From: Paraspadella gotoi
Lineage: Eukaryota > Chaetognatha
NCBI GenBank assembly: GCA_051294375.1
Contig: JBJCIZ010000744.1
Location: 1,106,262 to 1,170,261, forward strand
DNA length: 64,000 nt
Reading direction: 5' to 3'
Shown: piece after piece, positions 35,001 to 46,692 of the stretch
Position numbering within the stretch: position 1 is the first letter of the stretch
How the letters are laid out: the number at the start of each line of letters is the position of its first letter
Translations under genes and position numbers: made by a program
The notes under the pieces: model-generated
Seen by the model: only the letters and a program-made list of their open reading frames with translations
Told to the model about the DNA's origin: nothing
Databases searched by the model: none

Positions 35001-38000
35001 AAGTAAGAGAATATGGCAACGGGAGGATAGCCTGTGATACCCGGGGCGCGGGGTATCTCACCAACTGGCGTAGGGGCTGCGGACCCTCAGTGACCGCCTC
35101 CTGTCACTGGCATGTTTATACCGGCACCGTCACATTTAAGCCAGAACCGGGATACCCAGGGATTGAACCCGGGACGCACGGATGGAATGAGATGATTTAG
35201 CCTGCTCAGCCATTGAGACGAGGCTGAGGACGGACAGCAGTGAGGCAGCTTTAAGTCTTGCTGCCACAAGAAACTCATTATTTTTTCTCTCGATTCAATG
35301 TTTGAAATAAATTCAACACTCCTGCCACCGCCACCGCCACACGCACTCTCTCTCTCTCTCTTCCTCTCTTCTCACCTCCTGCCCGCTTATATCCACCACG
35401 TGCGTGTCCAGATCGAAAAAGGTCAGAATCCCCAAATGATCGATGATCGCCAATCGAGTCGAGACGCAATTAAGACTCATCGTCTGCGGCCGAGAATTCA
35501 AAGCGTACTTCCGCTGCAGCGTTAGATGCGGGACGGTGTAACGGTGCAGAGCGCCGCTCTCCCGCGCCACAAGCAGCAGCCTGTCGCTGGCGGCGACGCT
35601 GCAGATAGGATCGTCGGTCTCCTCCGCCGCTTTGACGTAATCCAGCTCCGACTCGGGAACTCCGGACGGGATGTCGTCCACGTGATGAAGTCTCTCCGTC
35701 CCTTGACGCTTCTTTCCGCCGACGTCGCCGATCCCGTGACCCACGCGGGTCTCGCCAAGCAGACCAGCGGCTCCGCCGCGACTGCTGCCGCCTTTGGACG
35801 CTTCGGCCGCGGCGAGCGATCGATACTGCCAGGCGTAGAAAGCCTGGCGCGAAGCGACGAAGACGTGAGATCGCGTCATCGCCAGAAACACGGGCTCGAT
35901 ATCGATGTATTTATTATCGAGCGGGGTTCCGATCGCGTTGCAGAGAACGAGGACGTAAGCGCCGGGAGCTGCAGCGCCCGACGCCGCGGAGCCGTTGCCT
36001 GGCGCTGGCGCTGCTCTGGTGGCCAGAACGCAGTGATCTCCGCATGCGGCCACGCCCATGAGATTCCTGACGAACTTGATGTATTTCTCGTTATTCTTCG
36101 TGTCCCAAAAGACGACGCAATGCTCTTGTCGAGCCGGCTTGGTGTAGGAGTAGACGACCGTGTTGGCCAAGTAGCCCCACTTGTAGTCTGGACGGATGTT
36201 GGCAAAGTAGATGAAGGAGTCGACGGCCAGAGCGATGCGGAGGGAACCCCCTTCCCAGGAGCATGAGGTCACCTGGTTATAGGATATATATTTCTTTTAT
36301 TTACAGTATATATAGTTTTTAATTCAATTAATAAATAAGCTATCATGCCCAAGACATTGGACAATGGACACTGTCCATTGACAGGCTAAGGTAGGTTAAA
36401 GCCTCTCACTAGGTAATACTACATATAGCAGGACTCTGCAAGATTTCAATCAAAACTCGCTCACAGTCAAAGAGTTAAGGGAATTAATAGCCTGGTACTG
36501 TGGAAGTGAATAAACGAGACTGTGAGAGAGTCTTTGTTGAAAGCTTGCAGGAACCTGCGACGTCTAAAGCCTGTCCAAAGTCAGGGGCAAGATAGCTGAT
36601 TTAGAATAAATGGATAATTTTATATTGGTTGTATCAATTTCATATTATATAAGTAAGTATATTTTTAAACACATCCACGATCTAACCTGTTTTCCCGGGA
36701 CCTTCAACGTCCTCAGATGTTCTCCCATCGCAGAATAGAACTGCACCACGTTGATGTCTTTGTCCGCGGCGCCGGGCAAGGCACCCGCGGGCGCCCGCTG
36801 CGAGCCGGCAATGGCCAGGACGCTGCCTAATGGAAGGAAGGATTGGTTGGAAAAAGGGATAAGGTGATTGGGGAAGCAAGATTTTTAAAAAGTTTATTAT
36901 GGACACTGTCCACAATGACCAAAGTAAAATGCTCCAAGCAAAAATATCTACCTAATAAAATCTAACATGGGTTGGGGTCCAGTATCTCTTTCTCTTTATG
37001 AGTAAAGACAAAGGAAAAGTCCAAAAAATGGTCAAAAAAAGTATATTCTCTGAGAGGGAGCTCTCGAGCTGAAGTAGAACCCAAGACAGAACTAAAATCT
37101 CTCTCTTTGCTCCTTCTTCTGTCGTCACTCGATGAGGAGGGAGGGAAAGGGAGGAGGAAGAGGGAAGAGAAATGGGGGGAATCCGATGGAATCTACTCAT
37201 CCCCTCTATCCGGAAACTCAATTCAGTTTGCCCTAACACTCGGTCAAAACACACGCACTCTCTCTCTCCCTCACTCCTTCCCTCCCTCACCCGTATGATT
37301 CCACTGTATCTGGGCCACGCCCATCCCGGTGTCCAAGAGCACGGGATCGTCGTCGGCCTCGTCCCTCATAATCTGACATCGCCCGTTGTCGAAACAGATG
37401 GCGAGACACGGACAACGCGGGGCCGCGTATCCCTCCGACCCGTCGTACCACTCGATGCCCGCCAGGTGGACGGCGGAGGTGACGTCCGTCAGGCAGACCA
37501 CGCCCAGTTTGGCGACGAAGTTTCCTTGGTTGTCGAAAATCTGGACGTCGCCGTTGGTCATGCCGAAGAGGAGGGAGCGACTATCGGGAGACCATTCCAC
37601 TTTGGAGAGTTGGAGGCCTGGGGAGGAGGAGGAGGAGGAGGGAAGGGAAAATGGAAGGAGGATCCAAGTGATCACATCGCGTGAAGGAGCGATCACACAA
37701 TTATTAGATTTATGGTGGACTAAAATCCACCAACCGTTCATCAGAGGCCATTGGTGCCGGAGGCAAGTCATTCGGCTCCCAACCCAAGGGTCCGGGGTTC
37801 TAGCCAAGAGGTCGCCTAGCAGTTAAGAGGGACGGGGCGCTTAACCCGCCTGTAACACGGTGTTACAGCCTGATCCGAAGCTCAGGGACTGCTTATATTG
37901 AACGGTTCTGTCACTAACACATAATAATAATCACTGTCTCTTCAGATTGTTTTCAAGTATTCAAAATATATTTAGTATTTCTTATCTCTGTCTCTGTTTT

Positions 38001-39600
38001 TTTTTCTCTTCCTTATTCTGTAATTTTTTTTTCCTCCTAAAAATAAATTATTTTTCCAACAACCTCTGATAAATTTGCATATTACACTTACAGAGGGCAC
38101 GAGAATCGGCTTTTTTAAAGACAGCTTTCACAAAAGTAATAAGTAAAAATCTTTGCCTCCTAATTGGACGTGATAAGGGTTGAGGTGTCAAATAACCTTA
38201 ATCCTTAAACCACCAAAGCCTGTCCAAAGTCAGGGGCAAGATAGATTATTTATTAAATGAATTGATAATTTCATACCTAGTAACCAAAAACACCAGAGAT
38301 TTTTTTTTCCAAAATAATTTTTAGACTAAAACTAATGCAAAATTAATATAATTAATAAATAATAAATATTTATGAAATTGGTACAATCAATATAAAAATT
38401 ATCCATTCATTTGATAAATAACCTATCTTGCCCCTAACTTTGGTGGTTTAAGGCCTCCATCACTCTTACAAGATATTTACATAGCAGGTCCCTGCAGGCT
38501 TTCAATCAAGATTCTCTCATAAATAAAATTAATTCATAAAATTAATAATAAATTAAATAAACAATCTATCTTGGAAAAGGTTATGGTGAACTAAGGCCTC
38601 CATCGCTCTAAGATATTAACACAGCTGTAAGCTTTTAATGATCGCCATCCTTCCAGACCCCCTTTTAATGATCGCCATCCTTCCAGACCCCCCTTTTAAT
38701 GATCGCCATCCTTCCCAAACCCCTTTCAACTCTGTACAACTCTCGCCGATAAAAAGTTAAAAGGGTTCTCTTAACATTAACAACAACAACAACAACAACC
38801 AGAGTCCACTGGCCTTTAAGCTCCTTTCCCCAAATGCGATTCCCGTCGACGGAACCGACGATGACGGCGCCATCTTCGTAAACGATGCAGATTTTTTGTC
38901 CGTCGGAATTCCACTTCATCCCGCGAACGACGGATTTGTTGCGGTTGTTGATCATCTCTTCGTACCAGGCGCCTGGCAGAAAGGATCGCCGGATCTCAGC
39001 TCAATTTCACAACTCGACTTATTTCCAACACTCTGTCTCTCTTTCTCTTTAACCGAGTCTCTCTCTGTTCGCGGTTTATCGAGCAGACAAAAGCGGTTAA
39101 AACCTAACCTCAACTCTAAGCATTTATCTTCGCATTCATCTTAAAACGTTTTTTCGAATAATCCTATTCCTAATTAATTAATCCTAACTACTTCATTATT
39201 TAAATTATCCCTTCCATCCTCCCCGATCAACCCCGCCTTCATCTCCCCTCCCTCCCAACACCCCCACACCTTTGTACAGCATCCAAACGATGATGAGTCC
39301 GAACTGATCGCTCGTGGTCAATTTGTGGTACTGCTCGTTCCAAGTGACCACCTGGACGGCGCCCGAATGACCCTCCAGCGTCTGATTCATGGCCAGATTG
39401 CTGGGAGCTGCCAAACCTCTCGCCTTGCCGTCTTTCCCGTCCTTGCCGTCCTTTCCGCCGGCCACAGTTTCCAGCTTGAGAACTTTGAGCAGCCCATCCT
39501 CTCCACCGCAGGAGATGTAGCCCTGACCCTTGTTCCACGAGACCGAGCGGAGTTTGGTGTTGTTGGGGATCGCGATCTTCTTGCTCAGGTAGATGAACAT
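32091..39600 (-). CDS. WDR35: Intraflagellar transport protein 121 (WDR35)
   Basis: IFT121 is a peripheral subunit of the IFT-A complex, which drives retrograde transport and membrane-protein entry in cilia. Eight exons (39270-39600, 38814-38972, 37291-37617, 36687-36826, 35376-36272, 33862-34740, 33154-33387, 32091-32855) join in phase to 1243 residues, against about 1180 in human. N-terminal WD40 propellers include [79 protein letters not shown] and [14 protein letters not shown]. The TPR-like half includes [68 protein letters not shown] and [12 protein letters not shown]. The C-terminus has zinc-ribbon pairs CSSC, CPHC, CSTC and CPLC. A short KDG triplication expands the first blade. Intron 2 appears to be a GC-AG intron. 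Confidence 0.98.
33440..33850 (-). repeat. Partial foldback-family copies in WDR35 intron 6
   Basis: Two fragments share cttacaagataataacatag and gctttcaatcaa. The first also carries ttggtataaccaatataaaa and agctatcttg. Both correspond to the left arm of the element at 36315-36650. Confidence 0.65.
35045..35230 (-). repeat. tRNA-like SINE copy in WDR35 intron 5
   Basis: On the minus strand it has an A-box-like tggctgagcaggctaaatc, a B-box cgggttcaatccctggg about 35 bases later, then the SINE body (gtataaacatgccagtgaca). It is the clearest tRNA-derived head of the family. Confidence 0.65.
36315..36650. mobile_element. Full-length foldback (inverted-repeat) element in WDR35 intron 4
   Basis: The left arm (aataaataagctatcatgcc, tagcaggactctgcaagatt, tcaatcaaaac) is the inverted counterpart of the right arm (gttgaaagcttgcaggaacc, cctgtccaaagtcaggggc, aagatagctgattt, tatattggttgtatcaattt). 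A central gaataaacgagactgtgaga separates them. Such arms would fold into a long hairpin. Full or partial relatives occur in several introns of this window. Confidence 0.65.
37735..37870 (+). repeat. Possible second tRNA-derived SINE in WDR35 intron 2
   Basis: Contains a B-box-like ggtccggggttctagcc and, next to it, an A-box-like ggtcgcctagcagttaagagg, but in reversed order for a single tRNA. It is read as a degenerate or composite tRNA-like repeat, not a functional tRNA. Confidence 0.3.
38200..38640. repeat. Inverted foldback-family halves in WDR35 intron 2
   Basis: 38213-38285 reads in plus orientation (cctgtccaaagtcaggggc...aagatagatt). 38365-38530 and 38540-38640 read in the opposite orientation (aacctatcttgcccctaac, gtttaaggcctccatcactc, tagcaggtccctgcaggctt). 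Together they form an imperfect foldback. Confidence 0.65.
38638..38725 (-). repeat. 30-bp tandem triplication in WDR35 intron 2
   Basis: Three copies of ccttttaatgatcgccatcc followed by ttccagaccc. Confidence 0.9.
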
Positions 39601-40298
39601 CGCGGGATTATTGTGGGGGGGGGGAGAGAGAGAGAGAAGAGAGAGAAGAGAGAGAAGAGAGAGAGAGACGGGTCCTTGTGGTTAGGTAGTTTTCTTTTGT
39701 GGTTGAATTTCTTATGCTATCGTATCGCGGTCGATTTTTCCCCCTGTTTTTTCTAAACGCGCTCAAATGTTTAGTTTCGATTAAATATTAATTTCGCCGT
39801 GTTTTTCTTTGTCGATTATAAATAGTTTTCGATCTTTTTTCAGGCACGAAGGTCATTGTATATATTTGATATACGCTTCAATCTAAAACAAAATCGGGTA
39901 AACTACGTTTTATACAATGAACTCTCTCTCTCTTCCCACCCTTTCTCTTCCTTTCATCGTTACAGACTCGAGTCTTCGATCACAAAATAACCAATTCACT
40001 TGTTGACAAATACTAATTACTAAAAATTAGTCCCGGATATCAATCAACAAATCAAATCTTTTTTTTCGCTAACGGGTAAAAACACGCGGAAAAACGTCTT
40101 TCCCGAAGATTTAACCATTAGCCCCCTCCCCTCGCCCCCCCAAAAAAGGGACGAACGATGCCCTCCCCCAAAAAAGCATCAACTTCGACGAGACTCGAAT
40201 TTAAAAAAAAAACAAAAAAACTCGACGATGTGGTTACTCAAAAATAACGACGATATAAATCCAAACCTCATCCAAACAATAAACGAGTTTCTCTCCCC
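39601..40298. other. WDR35 upstream / NDUFB10 downstream intergenic region
   Basis: About 700 bp with a GA microsatellite at 39626-39668 and C/T-rich tracts. It should carry the WDR35 promoter. No X-box motif of the ciliary RFX type was identified with confidence. Confidence 0.5.
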
Positions 40299-42470
40299 TT
40301 AAAAAAACCAAGGTCCCTTCTTTCCATCGTCCAAATCCGCCCTCTCTCCCTTAAAATTTTTGGAGTGCATCGTTGGCTCCCACTTCTTCGCCCACTGAGA
40401 CGGTGGCTTCTTTCCGCAGCCGATCGGCCCGTGGCGTCTCTCGAAGACCATGCGGTGCTTTTGCTTGTAGAAGGCGTTGAGGGCCGTGGCGTTGACCCCT
40501 TGGTCCCCGTGTTTTATCTGGGTGGAGGGGGAGATGACTCATTCTTTAGAATACACATGTAAAAAAGTTAAAAGAGAAGAGAGGTGAGAAGAGACAAGAA
40601 AAATAGTTAAGAGACAGAATAGATGAGGAAAGACCGAAAAAGAAGAAGAGAGAAAAGAGGAAAAAAAAGATTAAAAACAGAAAAAAAAGGAAAGAGAAGG
40701 TTAAAAGGGAAGATTAAGATTAAGAGAAGATTAAGGCGGACCAAAAGAGAGACGAAAAAAAGAAAAGGAGCGAAAAAGAGAAAAGAAGAGAAGATAAGAT
40801 GAGCTACCTGCCAATTACGTTCTGCAACGTACAAATCGTCTCTCTCCTTGCAGCACTTGAACTCGTGGTCGGGCATCCAATGGTAATAACATTCCGCTTT
40901 CCTGTCTCTCAGGATTTCCAGAATGGCGTTGTCCACGCGGAGATCCCTGAGGGAAGAAAAGAGTTGTTTAGAGGCCAGCAAAGAGTAGGTCAGAGGCCAG
41001 CGAAGAGTAGGTCAGAGGCCAGCGAAGAGTAGGTCAGAGGCCAAAGAAGTGTTGGTCAGAGCTGACAGAAGAGTTGATCATACTGAGTTGATCATTCATA
41101 GGCGACTGAAGAGAAGGTCAGAGGCCAGAGAAAATTTGGTCAAAGGCCAGACAAGAATAGGTCATACCACAGGTTATTTTGCGGAATGTATTTAATTTAC
41201 TCGTTACAATGCTTTTTTCACTTTTTACTTGACTCAAGATTAATTTCTTGAGCCGGTAAAAATTTTACTTTCAGGGCTTTGGCGTCTTTTGAAAAACCAC
41301 TTAAAAATACATAAGTATTACTTATTTAAAAAAAAAAAATAATTATGATCTAATTACCCTAACCCTATTAACACGAACCAACCCCTAACGCTAAACCACC
41401 CTTAACCCTTGCCCCTCCCTAACCCCGGTAGGCGAAAGTAAAATTATGCCTCCAATCCGTCTTCTCTGATAATTTCCCAATACTAAGGCCATGCGATCGT
41501 GTCTCTCTCTCTCTCTCTCTCTCTCTCAACAATTGCATTGTTACTGTGTTAAATTTTCACATTTTGAGCATAATAAATCAAATCAAATCAATCTCTCCAC
41601 CTTACTCCTTTCTCCCATAGCTCCTTACCTCTGGTACTGCATGTTGGCCTCGTAAACGCATAAAACATCGTCAGAATTACACTGATCGACGGTCGCTACT
41701 CGAGGATATTTCCTGAGATAAAATAACAATCGTATCCCATTGTAAATAAATACATAAATAAACAAATAAGCTATCTTGCCATTGACTTTGGGAAGACAAT
41801 CTCGAGCACCCCATCCCTCCTACAAAATAATAACATTTTGTACAATTGAAACATTCTTTGAAATATTATACCACCTCATTAATAGGAAAGCAAAGTGAAT
41901 AAACTCGACTGTGAGATAGTCTTGATTGAAAGCTTATAGGGACCTGTTAAGTTATCTTAAACCTTCATAGCCAGTCCAAAGTCAGGCTCAAGATAGATTA
42001 TTTATCTTTTAGATCGGATAATTTTATATTAGATGAATCAAGTTCATAGCAGGACCCTGCAAGCTTTCAATCAGAACTCTCTCGCAGTCAAGACGACTTA
42101 CTCCCACATGGCTTCCCTATCAATCAAAGAATGTTCAAATTGTATAAAGGACCACTCCTAAAGAAATACATCGGGAAATACTATATGGAACTCCGCGCAA
42201 AATACTAAATATAACAAAATTATCCATTCATTCGATAAATATGAACAGGCTATGAAGGGTTAAGGCCCGCCATCCCTCTTACAAGATATTAACATATTAT
42301 TTATTAGTCATATTACCTAAAGACCCTGACCTGTGGTAATAGGGATACTCTTTTCCTCTGAGTTTGGGCAAGATGCTTTTCCGGAAGAAATCCCCCGGCC
42401 AAGCGAGGAGATGGGCCAAAGGGCCATGTTCCTCGTTGCCGAACCAGACCAGCTCGTCGTCATCGGACAT
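40299..42470 (-). CDS. NDUFB10: Mitochondrial complex I subunit NDUFB10 (PDSW)
   Basis: NDUFB10 is an accessory subunit of the membrane-arm P module of NADH:ubiquinone oxidoreductase, on the intermembrane-space face. Four exons (42331-42470, 41629-41712, 40808-40946, 40299-40517) join in phase to 193 residues. Conserved features are YYHRKY, the cysteine pair in DQCNSDDVLCVYEANMQYQR (C-x6-C as in human), VDNAILEILRDRKAEC, a second pair C-x11-C (ECYYHWMPDHEFKC), and an AFYKQKHRMVFERR tail. Four cysteines at family spacing fit the disulphide-bonded intermembrane-space fold. The N-terminus (MSDDDELVWFGNEE) is divergent. A purine-rich 22-bp repeat lies in intron 2. Confidence 0.93.
40955..41170. 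repeat. 22-bp tandem repeat in NDUFB10 intron 2
   Basis: Units of agaggccagcgaagagtaggtc, three exact and several degenerate, lie just upstream of the exon 3 acceptor on the sense strand. Confidence 0.85.
41735..42300. mobile_element. Foldback-family elements in NDUFB10 intron 1
   Basis: 41735-42055 is a diverged full-length element: left arm aataagctatcttgccattg, centre gaataaactcgactgtgaga, right arm tgattgaaagcttatagg and ccagtccaaagtcaggctc. 42055-42300 holds further arm fragments (tagcaggaccctgcaagctt, cttacaagatattaacata). Confidence 0.6.
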
Positions 42471-42830
42471 CGTGACGAGGACGAAGACGACGACGACGAC
42501 GTAGACGACGATGAAGAAGATTCGAGCGTCGACACAAATTAATAAATAAGGTTTCTCGAGATATAAGGTTAATCTAAAATTTAACGATCAACAGTTTTTT
42601 TGTTTTTTTTTATAAAAATAAAACAAAAAATTGATAAAAACGGAAAAATTAAATCGTGATAACAAATTAGCAGTGAATAAAAAACTATGAACGTTTTAAC
42701 TGTTTCATAGTAGAAAGATAACAAATCATAACAATAACATTATTCCTCTTAATTGTAATAAACTGAAGTCTATCTATAGATGTAAACCCCGACCACCCAC
42801 GCGACTAATCCCTCGTTACAGCCCCCACAA
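42471..42830. other. NDUFB10 upstream region
   Basis: AT-rich sequence between the NDUFB10 start codon and the minisatellite. It begins with a gac/gat-rich tract (42471-42535). Presumed 5' UTR and promoter; no motif was identified. Confidence 0.4.
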
Positions 42831-43945
42831 CCCAAAGTTTCCAAAACCCAAGTTTCCACAACCCAAAGTTTCCTCAACCCAAAGTTTCCACAACCCAAAA
42901 GTTTCCTCAACCCAAGTTTCCACAACCCAAAGTTTCCCAACCCAAACTTTCAAACAACCCAAACTTTCACACCTCAACTTCAATAACCCAAACTTTCAAT
43001 AACCAAACTTTCAATAACCCAAACTTTCAATAACCCAAACTTTCAATAACCCAAACTTTCAATAACCCAAACTTTCAACAACCCAAACTTTCAACAACCC
43101 ACAAACCTTTCAAAACCCAAACTTTCAATAACCCAAACTTTCAAACCCAACTAACAACCAAACTTTCAACAACCCAAACTTTCAACAACCCAAACTTTCA
43201 ACAACCAAACTTTCAACAACCCAACACTTCAACAACCCAAACTTTCAACAACCCAAACTTTCCAACAACCAAACTTTCAACAACCCAAACTTTCAACAAC
43301 CCAAACTTTCAACAACCCAAACTTTCAACAACCCAAACTTTCAACAACCCAAACTTTCAACAACCCAAACTTTCAACAACCCAAACTTTCAACAACCCCA
43401 CTTTCAACAACCAAACTTTCAACAACCCAAACTTTCAACCCAAACTTTCAAACCCAACTTCAATAACCCAACTTTCAATAACCCAAACTTTCAATAACCC
43501 AAACTTTCAATAACCCAAACTTTCAATAACCCAAACTTTCAATACCCAACTTTCAATCAAACTTTCAATAACCCAAACTTTCAATAACCCAACTTTCAAC
43601 AACCAACTTTCAACAACCCAAACTTTCAACACCCAACTTTCAATAACCCAAACTTTCAAATAACCCAAACTTTCAACAACCCAAACTTTCAACAACCCAA
43701 ACTTTCAACAACCCAAACTTTCAACAACCCAAACTTTCAAACAACCCAAACTTTCAACAACCCAACTTTCAACAACCCAAACTTTCAACACCAAACTTTC
43801 AACAACCAAACTTTAACCAAACTTTCAAACCCCAAACTTTCAACAACCAAACTTTCAACAACCCAAACTTTCAACAACCCAAACTTTCAACAACCCAAAC
43901 TTTCAATAACCCAAATTCAATTACCCAAACTTTCAACAACCCCTA
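42831..43945. repeat. 16-bp minisatellite between NDUFB10 and mARC A
   Basis: Roughly 65-70 units of caacccaaactttcaa with cataaccc/caataaccc variants. The left end is a diverged subtype (acccaaagtttccaca). It ends five bases before the mARC A stop codon, so it occupies that gene's 3' UTR. Confidence 0.95.
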
Positions 43946-43949
43946 CTCT

Positions 43950-46122
43950 TTACAGTTCCACTTTCCTTTGACCAACCCAAACGGCGTCACCTTCCCTGAC
44001 TTCTCCCTCTACCACGACGCCCATGCAATTTCCGAAGACGGGTTCTCGACGCAGGTTGACGAGCGACTCGAACTTCCCAATGGTCGACTCCAAGGAGCGG
44101 AAGGACTTGAGGGTAGCCAGGGGTTCTTTATCAGGGTGCAAGACTCCGGAGTCTGGGTTCACGGTCGTCGCCTTGAAAGGGGATAAAGTTTTGGAACAAT
44201 TGGGCTATTTTTACTGCATCTTTTTTTGAGAAATCATAAGTTTTTATAATTAGATTTATTGTATTGTTACTAATTTATATTCTAAATAATACATACATTG
44301 CATCTCATGCACGGCCCGACTCGGCGAAGGATCACTTGACGGCCATCTAAGATATCGATAGACAAATTCATGAGTTAATAGTACCCTTGGACATGGACAA
44401 ACAGATTGTCACAGTTGCCGACCAGAAAAGCGTTTCATAGAACTATTATTTTAAGCAGCGGCCAGAAATTCATTTTTGACGAACCAAATGCGATCCTCGT
44501 CTGGATACAGTATGAAGTGATCAAAGCCGATTATCCTCTCTTATTATAAATTTAAATATAAACTCTTATGTTTTCAATTATTATCCATTAACCTCGATCG
44601 ACATTGGGATCGACGTCCTTGGAACAAAAGACAATCAACTCCCATTCATCTTCCTCCCAAGCAGCGGGTCCCTCGATGACGATGTTGGGCCGAAATCGAC
44701 GCATCGTGATTTTCTCTTCGAGTCGAGAATTTAACACAGTCAACGAGGACGCATTTGTCACTAAAACTGGTGAGTCATTTTGGTAGGCGATGTGACGGTA
44801 TCTGTTGAAAGGATGATGTATCACTTGACAGGCGAAAGATGAATAAAGTAATGTATCGAGTTGAAATTTCTAATCTCAATTTCATTTTATATGTAGTTTA
44901 CATTTATGTTTTATAAACAAGCCAAAATATTATTAACATTAAATTGACTCACTTTAAATTTTTCCCATCAATATCACTGTGGGGCAGGGTATCGGCAAGG
45001 TCTCTTGTTTTAGCCTTGAGAGCCATTGGGGCGCGATAGATCAACCTATGACCTGTAATAATCATTATTGAACATTTTTTTAAATAAAAAGGAACAAGTG
45101 ATAAAGATTTTTTTTAAAACCTGGTTTTCTCAAATAATCGGAGAGCCACTTTGCGACCTCATCCCCGCAGTCAATTCCCTCAGAGAAGACACCAAATATG
45201 TTGGTGTTAACCTTCTGCTCTGGTGAGCAAAGGCGAGTTGGGGGAGAAAAAGTTAAAGGAGCAGCGGAGGGAGCAGAGAAGGTTACCAAACCGAGTGTCT
45301 CGCTAAAAGACAGTCTGGAAATGATATTGTTAAGTTTAAAAGATAGTAAAATGGAATGGAACATAGGGTTTTAAGGTATTTTTAAAAATACTAATTAGAC
45401 CAATTGTTACCCTTTATATTAAGATTATATTTATATATCTATCAAATAAAAAGTCTGAAGATGGAATTTAAAAAAAAAATTACTTGATGAGCGACAACGT
45501 AGGTTCATGGGTGATCCTCACTAATCTGTTTTCATTGCCAAAAACGAGAAGGAACCCGCGATCGATAAGCGAGGAAGAGACAGAGGTAGAGACACCCAAT
45601 TCTCCGCAGTGGATGGCAGACTGGGAAATTCCTGGTAGTTAGGAGGAAAATGTATCTTTAATAATTGTCAACTTTTAATGATTATGAAATAATTTTTTTA
45701 AATCTTAATTTATCTTCCTGACCGAGTCAAATAATTTGAAAATTATATAAGCGATAAAATTATAATCTAATATAAAATGAGCTCAGAGTTTCATATAACT
45801 TGCTTAATAATTTTTATTATAATGCCGATTCATATCCTATAATTGTATTTCTGTCAGTCTTTACCTCAATGTAAATTATTAAGTGTTAAGGACATTATCT
45901 CCAAAAAAATTAGGTATTATAACCTGGAAATGATTTGACGGGATAGATGTTGAGCTGAGTGACAGTTCCAGCAAAAGAAAGTCTGGCATTCTTCAGAGCC
46001 CGGGTGGAACGAATCCGGCCAGCCCAGCGCCTCATTCGCGGAAGGATTTTGTAGAGGAAAAATGAGCCGCCGAGAGTCGCGGCTGCAATAGTGAACAGTA
46101 ATCGTATTTCCGGGATGAGCAT
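43950..46122 (-). CDS. Mitochondrial amidoxime-reducing component-like protein A (MOSC)
   Basis: mARC proteins are molybdenum-cofactor enzymes anchored in the outer mitochondrial membrane that reduce N-hydroxylated substrates with cytochrome b5 and its reductase. Seven exons (45924-46122, 45484-45631, 45121-45314, 44953-45052, 44593-44801, 44297-44346, 43950-44171) join to 373 residues. An N-terminal membrane anchor (about residues 7-28, followed by basic residues) precedes MOSC_N (GTVTQLNIYPVKSFPG, HCGELGVS, SLIDRGFLLVF). The MOSC domain has DCGDEVAKWLSDYL, LPHSDIDGKNL, NASSLTVLNSRLEEKI, RRFRPNIVIEG, RRVGPCMRC and PVFGNCMGVVVEGEVREGD. The second Cys of CMRC aligns with the Mo-ligand cysteine of vertebrate mARC. 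Exon phases match copy B. Confidence 0.95.
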
Positions 46123-46692
46123 AGTATTAAGTATATTGTCCTTAGCTTTATATTAAATTTTTTACCTATTTAATAAAAATATCCGTGATATAACAACTTT
46201 ATAAATGGAATTATAAAAAGAATACAAATTAAAATAAAAAAAAAAAACCACCCAAAAATTAAAAACACCAAATATTAATCAAAACCATAGGTACAACTGT
46301 TGTTCAAATGAATTGTACAGATTTTCCCAAAAATTAAATTATTTGCTTTAAGTATATAAGCAAATGGTAAAACCATCATAAAAAAATAATTTGGTAAAAA
46401 AGTATTTAAAATTGCCAACAATAAAAAAATAGTAACATTACACCAGAAATATAGGAGGCACTTGCATGTAGGGAGTACGTAAGTTAGAACAGAAGTCACT
46501 GAAAATGTTGACCGGAATCATGCAATACCTATTGTTTAAAGCAGGAAGACAGTTAATTTTATTGTTCAACGAATATCAATTATTTAAACCGAAATTTGCC
46601 ACAATTTTTTTTCTTCCTACATTGCACGGTCCTTTCCAATTCTTTTTTTCCGAAACTTTTCAAGCCCTTCTATTTAGTTCTAACAAAACTTT
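46123..46692. other. Intergenic spacer between mARC A and mARC B
   Basis: AT-rich. Expected to hold the mARC A promoter and the mARC B 3' UTR. Nothing else was recognised. Confidence 0.5.

Noticed and set aside
35526-36266. 246-residue plus-strand open frame
   Set aside because: It lies antisense to the 299-residue WDR35 exon, has no family similarity, and is a shadow of GC-rich coding sequence.
41345-41430. Telomere-like ccctaa motifs
   Set aside because: Only scattered, irregular ccctaa/cccctaac words inside an NDUFB10 intron, not a telomeric array.
43507-43695. Open frame with repeated LKVWVVES residues
   Set aside because: A translation of the 16-bp minisatellite whose frame is broken by unit-length variation.
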